NCBI GenBank assembly: GCA_014621425.1
Contig: JAANBB010000021.1
Coordinates: forward strand, 1 to 64,000
Direction: 5' to 3'
Length of the DNA: 64,000 nt
From: Cylindrodendrum hubeiense
Taxonomy: Eukaryota; Ascomycota; Sordariomycetes; Hypocreales; Nectriaceae
This document shows positions 57,473 through 64,000 of the stretch, in pieces. Position 1 is the first letter of the stretch, and every line of letters begins with the position of its first letter. The translations under genes were made by a program, and so were the position numbers. The notes under the pieces are model-generated. The model was not told the origin of the DNA. It searched no databases and saw only the letters and a program-made list of their open reading frames with translations.

Positions 57473-59218
57473 ATGTCTGACTGGGCAGATTTCAGTCGGG
57501 TTGGCTTGACTTGGACTCTGCATAATATTCCGAGTATGCTCATTAGCACCGCTACACTTGTGAGTAAACACAGCCAATACTTGGAGACACAGTACTGATG
57601 AAGACAGTTCACTCTGTACTTGGTGGGGTACTCTGGTTACAATGTCCTGTTCCATCCTTTGGCAAGATACCCCGGCCCTCGATTCCGAGCGGCGAGCAAA
57701 ATCCCATATCTAGCTGCAATGTGGACGGGTTACCACCACCGTGCTGTCCAGAAACTACATGAAAAATACGGACCCGTTGTGCGCATTGCTCCGAATAATC
57801 TGTCATTTATCAATCCCCAAGCTTGGAAAGATATCTACGCCCACAAGAAAACGCGTGAGCAGGAAATGATCAAGGACCCTGAGTTCTACGTGAGAAATCC
57901 CGACGCACCCACCATCGTCAATGGAAACCGTGAGGAACACGCTCGTTACCGGCGGTTATACTCTCCTGGGTTTTCGTCACGCTCCCTGCGCGAGCAGGAG
58001 CCGCTGATCCAGGGCTACGTGAACATGTTCATCAACGGCCTTGGTCGGGCTTGCGAGAACGGCAAGACACCTGTAGACATGGTCCAGTGGTTCAACTGGG
58101 TCACATTTGACATCATCGGGGATCTCGCATTTGGAGAGCCGTTTGGATGTCTCGAGAATGGCGCGACGGATTGGCTTCTGAAGCTGAATCAGATTGAGGA
58201 GGCCCAAATGCAGTTTCGCATCATACAGCATATCCCTTTGCTGGGCCGATATGCACGCGAGATCGTGAATCTAATGCTCCCTTCCGATGCGGTGAAGGGG
58301 GCAGATGGGCATCGGAAACTCACCCATGACAAGGTAACGCGTCGAGTGAACAACAACGCCTCGCGCCCAGACTTTATGGAACACATCCTGCGTCAACCCC
58401 CCGGCAAAGGCTTCACGTTTGATGAGATGCTTAGCAACTCGGCCACGTTGATCCAGGCTGGGAGCGAAACCACGGCTACGCTGCTGTCTGGGGCGTTGTT
58501 TCTCCTTCTTCAACACCCGGACAAGATGCAGAAGCTAGTGGACGAGTTGACGACTTCGTTTGCGAGCGACGACATGATGACCATTGAGAATACTAACCGT
58601 CTCACGTATTTGGCTGCCGTTCTCGAAGAGTCGCTGCGCTTATATTCACCAGCTGTAGCAGGATTTCCACGACAGGTCCCCCAGGGCGGAGCCACCGTCG
58701 ATGGCGAGTATGTTGCGGGTGGGGTACGTGTTCTTCACTCTACAGTAGTACTGGCTATGATGATCTGGAGCTACTGAATTTTACTAACAATGACGACTTT
58801 GATCGAGTAGATGTCAGTGGCTGTCAACCATTACGCCGCCTACCATTCACCTCTCAACTTCAGTCGGCCGGAGGAGTTCATCCCTGAACGATTCATCGAC
58901 GTGGCAGCATTCCCGGACGACCGGCGAGATGTTCTGCAGCCATTCAGCGTGGGGCCACGCAATTGTATTGGAAAGAGGTACGTAACACCATCATATCATT
59001 TATCCCGGCGGAGGGGGGCACAGACGTGCAGCATTTGGACAGGCTGACTCGATGCAAGCCTCGCCTATGCGGAGGGGAGACTCATTCTAGGCCGGGCCGT
59101 GTGGAAATTCGACATGCGGTTAAGCGATAATTCACAGAAGTGGATGAGCGAACAGAAGGGCTATGTGACGTGGTTGAGACCGGAGATGGAGGTTTACGTG
59201 AAGCTGCGCCATGGATGA
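57473..59218 (+). CDS. Cytochrome P450 monooxygenase
   Basis: Four exons (57473-57559, 57608-58723, 58811-58977, 59059-59218) encode 509 residues with exact phases. The N-terminus has a membrane anchor (LTWTLHNIPSMLISTATLFT) and a PGP hinge (YPGPRFRA). The I-helix motif AGSETTAT is near 313, ExxR near 370 (EESLRLYSP), and the haem motif FSVGPRNCIG has Cys453. The sequence (HKKTREQEMIKDPEFYVR, ARYRRLYSPGFS) resembles the isotrichodermin-C15-hydroxylase-like group of fungal P450s. The substrate is unknown. It lies between the oxygenase and the acyltransferase and is likely a tailoring step. Confidence 0.9.
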
Positions 59219-60677
59219 CGTATGGGCGGTGCAACTGGGCAGTGCAGCCCATCCTGGGTACTACCTACTCTAAACGCTCAATAAACCCGTCAAACGCTCA
59301 TGCTCCGCGGGCCAATACTTTTAATGGGATGTGACATTTTTGACGGATAAAGTGGAAAAGTGAAGTATAACGCCGTATGTAGTTGGTGACAGGAGGCGAG
59401 AGGCGCTGTAAGCACCGCGCATCGTCCCATGCAGTGATGGGGCGTACCCCTGCGTCGACGCGTTAGGAAGGTCGGGATACACAAATCCAATTCGTAAAAC
59501 ACCTCTCATAGTGACGATTATGTGCGGCACCAGTGGCCCCGCCTAAGGATTAGTAGGATTAGACGGATAACGACAAACTGTGGGCTCGAGCGGCGGGCCT
59601 TTACGCTGATAGTCATACACAAACCCCCCTGCTCCACCTCCGGCGCTGTTTGCCTCCTTTAATCCCGGCCTCCGTCTCCCTCCGGGGGTGTGCCAGGCGG
59701 CCCGGACCGCTGACTAGCTCCGATGTAGTGCTGTGGCATCACACCCCCCTCCCCTTCACTCGATGGCCCCTGGTTATGGGCGCCCGCACAACATGCTCGT
59801 CTAAAGCTTCCCCGCTCTTCGTCAAGCCCGTCTATGCATGCAGAATGCACTCTGTAGGAACAACACAACCCACATTTCTCGGCACCGGGCCGCCGTGGCA
59901 GTCCGGCCAGCCAGATAAGGGATCTATCTGCCCCTCCTTCCATCGGAGAGGCGCCGACCCTGCCCCTGTTAGTGGGACCAGGGTGTCGTATACGTGCCTC
60001 ACATTATCATGGAATCCAATAGGGTCTAGATTTCAAAAGCCCCCAACGGCCACGTTGAGGATAGCCAGGGCCCAGTGCCAGTCGATGACGAAGTGGCCAC
60101 ACCGAACAACGACAGTCTGTCGCCGGAAAAAGAGACAGACGACTAATTCACGGTGGTACAGGCCACTACGCAGATAGGACCCGCACTAGAGGCTTAGCGT
60201 GCGGCGTCCGAGACTGACTGCCATGTTGGCTCTGACCGGCAGCTTGTTCCTCGGGCCAGACTTCGAGACGCCGCTCCTAGCCGTCGTGTAGACGAGAATC
60301 GAGCCGGGAGGCCTCACATCTGCTACCCAGTCTCATGCGCTACAACATGCCTAATGGGGAAGGAAATTGGGGTTTAGAGTGCTAAGCACTTAGTGAATAG
60401 CTGGCAGTGGAAACAACTTCCATTGTACTATTTTGATAGTTTGGCCATGTAGTCCTCACGCTCGTACATTATTAATCTCATCTTGCCGCCTTCTCGACGT
60501 CCTCATGCCATCTCGGGGAGGCTTGGTTACATCGGATAAAAGTTCACGTTCAGTCGAAGGGCTACAAAAGCGAATAGTAAGGCTTGGGGCAAAATATTTA
60601 TTAACATCAGATGTCGGTCATACTATGTTACTCTCCAAAGCTATCTAAGAGGAAAGCCATGGGAATCGACCGTGTGA
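59219..60677. other. 1.46 kb gene-free spacer in the cluster
   Basis: GC-rich sequence at 59640-60200 has a 175-codon plus-strand ORF (59650-60177) with no domain and random-looking composition. I see no gene and no clear repeat. Confidence 0.4.
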
Positions 60678-62210
60678 TCATAGCTTGGATCTAGGATTAC
60701 TCGGGCTTTCTTCCTCCCATGCATCGACACCCCTGAATTCGAAATACTTGCTCCATTCTGGATCGTTTACTAACTGCTGCACGAGCTCCGTCTCAAATGT
60801 AATCTGCACTTCCATCCCCTCGTCATCCCCAGCTGGGCCCTTACGTGGCGCGTAGACAACAGCTTGACACAGGGGCACCCCGCCGAACAAATGCCGGTAG
60901 GCAGTGGGCTCAGCGAAGCCAAAGTCGAACGTGCAGATCTTAGCACTCCGCCAGTCACTGACGAGCAGGGACATTGGGGGGAAGGAATCGAGGTTGATTG
61001 ACAAGTCCTGCTTGTTACGCACATGCGCAACTTTCTGTAGCGCACCAGCGAGCATATCGACAGTAACGCTATCAGTCATTTGACGTGTATAGCTTGCTAG
61101 TTTGGATAAGGGCGCCTCTGAGATAATCTCAGCCAGAGTTAGCTGCGGTACAGTAGACATAGTAGATGTAATGTCGATTTGTAGGTTGCCCTGCATGCGG
61201 GCAGGTATCGGAGGGTCGGTAAACAGCTTAGATATGCTGACGCCTTCTGCCCAGATCGGCGTGTAAGCTAGGCCAGGCTTGTAGAGAGGCTCGCGGATCT
61301 TAGAGAGAACGCGCCACATAAGGGCGCAGACAGCATTGTATGTAGAGACCCATGAGCCATCACTAGGCGTGGCAGCCTTTTTCAGCTCAGCCGCCCTGCT
61401 CTTGCGCAGGTGGAACATTAGCGCCTGTGACTTCTTGTGCTGTAAGTTGCGGTCGGGCCGAGGAGGTGCGTTAACCTGTGGCTCCTTGGAAGTCGCCAGT
61501 CTGTCGAAACCTAAGGAGCCAAAGAGGCTGCGATCGAGGCACCTCGTGTCAAAGGAGGGGAACTCGGTCTTATTTGCAACAGCATAACAGTTCTCTGCCA
61601 GCTGTTGAACAAAGGAGGACCAGCCTATAATGCCGTTGCTATAATGGTGGCTGGGTAGATTGAGGATAAGACCGCCAGGGATAAAGTTTGCTTTAAAGGA
61701 TGAGAGAGCAGGACTGTTATCAGGATGGGCTTCTGGCTTGTTGCCGCAAGTCATAGGAGCATTGCTGACGATATTGATATCGCCAAGTGCAGCTGAGAGA
61801 TAGTGACCTTCTGCGATCTCAGCAAAAGATGGGAACTTGTCCTCAGGAGAGTCAAGATACTGAATGACAAACTGGACAGTACTGGTTTTCCTCCTGATTA
61901 TAGAGTGGTGGCCATCTTCGTCCCTCTCAATAGTGCCAACGAGGTGTCTAACCTGGCTGAGAGTCCGCTCTAGACCTTCCTTAAGTATTGCCGCAACTTT
62001 GCTGTCAGAGGAGTTAGCAAACTTGCTTTCTAGATAGAGGGGATAATCTAGCACTAACGGCTTCTCTGCATCTTCTAGCTTGAAAAATAGAGCAGGGTTG
62101 GTATAGGTCGTTGTAGATAAGTAGTCGAGGGTAGAGAGCTTGAATCGCTCCACCTCTGGGTCATTCTCCCAACCAAAGGGGTGAAGATGGAATTCCTCAA
62201 CCCTAGGCAT
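60678..62210 (-). CDS. BAHD-like acyltransferase (trichothecene-3-O-acetyltransferase-like)
   Basis: Intronless, 510 residues, the usual length for the transferase family PF02458. The start reads FHLHPFGWEND, common in fungal members. The catalytic motif is SHHYSNG: His189 is present but the Asp of HxxxD is Gly193. The structural motif DFGF is at 429-432 (ICTFDFGFAEP), where plant BAHDs have DFGWG. The family moves acyl groups from CoA to hydroxyl or amino groups. Because the catalytic His remains, activity is possible; the Asp is mainly structural in this family. It may finish the pathway by acylating the product. Confidence 0.83.
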   Translation of the reverse strand: MPRVEEFHLHPFGWENDPEVERFKLSTLDYLSTTTYTNPALFFKLEDAEKPLVLDYPLYLESKFANSSDSKVAAILKEGLERTLSQVRHLVGTIERDEDGHHSIIRRKTSTVQFVIQYLDSPEDKFPSFAEIAEGHYLSAALGDINIVSNAPMTCGNKPEAHPDNSPALSSFKANFIPGGLILNLPSHHYSNGIIGWSSFVQQLAENCYAVANKTEFPSFDTRCLDRSLFGSLGFDRLATSKEPQVNAPPRPDRNLQHKKSQALMFHLRKSRAAELKKAATPSDGSWVSTYNAVCALMWRVLSKIREPLYKPGLAYTPIWAEGVSISKLFTDPPIPARMQGNLQIDITSTMSTVPQLTLAEIISEAPLSKLASYTRQMTDSVTVDMLAGALQKVAHVRNKQDLSINLDSFPPMSLLVSDWRSAKICTFDFGFAEPTAYRHLFGGVPLCQAVVYAPRKGPAGDDEGMEVQITFETELVQQLVNDPEWSKYFEFRGVDAWEEESPSNPRSKL

Positions 62211-64000
62211 GATGACGTTTCGAGGCGCAGTATGTGGTAGGTATTTGGTGCGACAGCAGGACGATACGAATATACTGGCCGTAGTATTACAGGCAATGCT
62301 GTAGGGTTGTGAGGGATATTAACAACATTTCGGCATCAATGGGGAATGGCCAGCTTTAAGGAGAAATGATGGTCTGTGCAGTATTTACGAAGGAGGGGTG
62401 GAAATAAGCTGATTTGCGTTGGATGTTGCCTCACTCTGTACGTGGTGCAACACTCAGATAACAACCCCTGCCGATACGGCGTGGATTATTCCACTCGAGT
62501 ACTCACTGATTCTTCTAGGCTGATCTGACAGATAACGCGGCCCCAAACCGTTTATGGGCATTGCTCCGGTGTCTTCAGAAAGAGGGGGGAAGAGGCGGTG
62601 TGGATGGAACCCTGTCTCGCCGTGTAACGCGAAGGATGACCTAGTGACTAGGGTACCATTTGCAATTAACCGGATCCTGAGTTCAATGATTGTCCTAATG
62701 TAGGATACCAACTGTTCCCTCCTTTTCTATGAAAGGTTTATAGCTCAATCTCACTCTCTCTGACTAACATCAGGATATTAAGATATCAGTATCTCAGAGG
62801 AGTGTTAAAAATTCAGTTATAATTCCGCTACACAACGTATTGAGTTAGTAAGATACAGAATTGAAGTTTGTGAGAATCAAGTCGGGTAGTAATTACTAGA
62901 TAATAGCCTACCAACTTATTAATAATGTGTAATATGTGGTTTGAGAAGGCGAAATTAGATGGCTACCCTATTTGGCGCTGTCACGGTCTTCATGGCATAT
63001 CTGCTATTACTGTATATGCCTGATGGTGGTTGGAGGCGGCTGAACGCTATTGGATTTTATCTGATGGGGGTTTCAGGCTGACACACATTCGGCCATGATC
63101 AAGTAGGAAATTTAAATGCATCAAGTTGCAAAACAAAGACCAATTCCAATTTTTACCTACTCAATTTGAACGAAATGTTTACCTTGAAAGGGTACATCAG
63201 AATTCTAGCACATTCGGAGACATTTTTCACCTCGTTAGCTTGTGTAGCAGCAAATGGAACACACACCTAGCTCCCAAGCCCAACCTCAAACATTGGACTT
63301 AAAGAACAAAGTCTTGGTTGGATCCTGGTCTTGTCCTTGAACAGCTCCGCGGTTGTAAGCATGTTCAATACAATCAAGGCAATATCTCAGCTCTATGATT
63401 ATAGGAATCTGTTATTCGGGGGCTTAGTTGACAAATTTGCCAACTACGGGAAAAGTGGAATGAACAATCTACTTCTGCGGATACAACACGAAGGTGTTAG
63501 TTGAATACAATCAGCCAAGTTCTAATTGCGGTGATAAGCCTGTTCTAACGTACACTAGCCTGCACTGATGTCTCCGGGCAGACATGTGGCTACGACACAG
63601 ACTACCAGAAAGGTTAGGCATATTGAACAAATGACTAGTTCATGTGTAATACATTCTAGGTCGAGAGCAGACGAGCCTGCCAAAGTATTTATAGCGCCGA
63701 CGTGGGATCTTGCTTTATTTCATCGCCAACGCATGCAATCACGAAGAAAGTTGAAACTCCCAAATGTGTCTCTAATTCCACCAAGTCTACTTTAACTGTC
63801 CTAACTAACTGTCAGCGGAGGATTCCTCTAAATAGTAGTTGATGATGATCTGTGGATGCGGTGTAACGGTTGGGCTTACTCTGAACATGAGGGGGTATAG
63901 GGTAAGCTCTACTCTTATAGAGTAGATTGTGGGGTTTATGTTGATGGATAGGTTAAGTTGACACACTGAGCAATATTTGGGGGGGTAGCGTCAGATGGTG
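62211..64000. other. AT-rich gene-free end of the window
   Basis: This stretch becomes AT-rich after about 62700, with no ORF over 85 codons that shows coding character. The first 150 bases would be the acyltransferase promoter, with TGCCGAA on the minus strand at 62335-62329. A small perfect hairpin (CTACTC-TTATA-GAGTAG) lies at 63909-63925. I recognise no transposon. Confidence 0.5.

Noticed and set aside
59650..60177. 175-codon ORF in the cluster spacer
   Set aside because: Pro/Arg/Ser/Thr-rich, no domain, no introns that improve it.

Overview
The window is nuclear DNA of a filamentous ascomycete (Pezizomycotina, most likely a sordariomycete). The evidence is short GT-AG introns of about 45-90 bases with GTAAGT/GTATGT donors, gene-dense layout on both strands, fungal-specific families (Zn2Cys6 regulator, DUF7053, Git3-type receptor, Yvc1-type vacuolar channel) and Sm/Lsm, cullin and nucleoporin genes with fungal architecture. 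I rebuilt spliced models by hand; in almost all of them the phases close exactly.

Bases 1-48,361 form a conserved housekeeping block: a Sel1-repeat protein, proteasome beta2 (PUP1), nucleoporin Nup159, a 59-residue small protein, RNA polymerase I/III AC40, NEDD8 E1 subunit Uba3, Tel2, a Ste20/GCK kinase, ceramide synthase, Cog4, a Git3-like receptor, a DUF7053 protein, Pso2/Snm1, Lsm2, Cullin-3, SmD1, the Mtq2 methyltransferase, a small Cys-rich gene broken by a 4-base duplication, a Yvc1-like channel and an aminoglycoside-phosphotransferase-fold kinase. The genes are mostly unrelated in function; the NEDD8 E1 and a cullin, and two Sm-fold proteins, are near each other but show no sign of operon-like linkage.

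At 48,540-48,561 there is a patch of mixed N and called bases. On each side lies a gene that has lost its 5' end at the patch: a minus-strand acidic/basic C-terminus on the left and the C-terminal third of a TauD-type 2-oxoglutarate oxygenase on the right. This is an assembly gap or a chimeric join, and everything to the right has a different character.

Bases 48,562-62,210 look like a secondary-metabolite (accessory) locus: the oxygenase fragment, a transcription factor with two consecutive Zn2Cys6 clusters, a PLP enzyme of the Cys/Met-metabolism fold, a divergent PF10014-type Fe/2OG oxygenase, a cytochrome P450 and a BAHD-like acyltransferase whose HxxxD motif lacks the Asp. No polyketide synthase, NRPS or terpene cyclase is visible, so the pathway may build directly on an amino acid (in the manner of loline-type pathways) or its core gene may lie beyond the N patch or the window edge. 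Spacers here are long, contain minisatellites, and the last 1.8 kb is AT-rich and gene-free.
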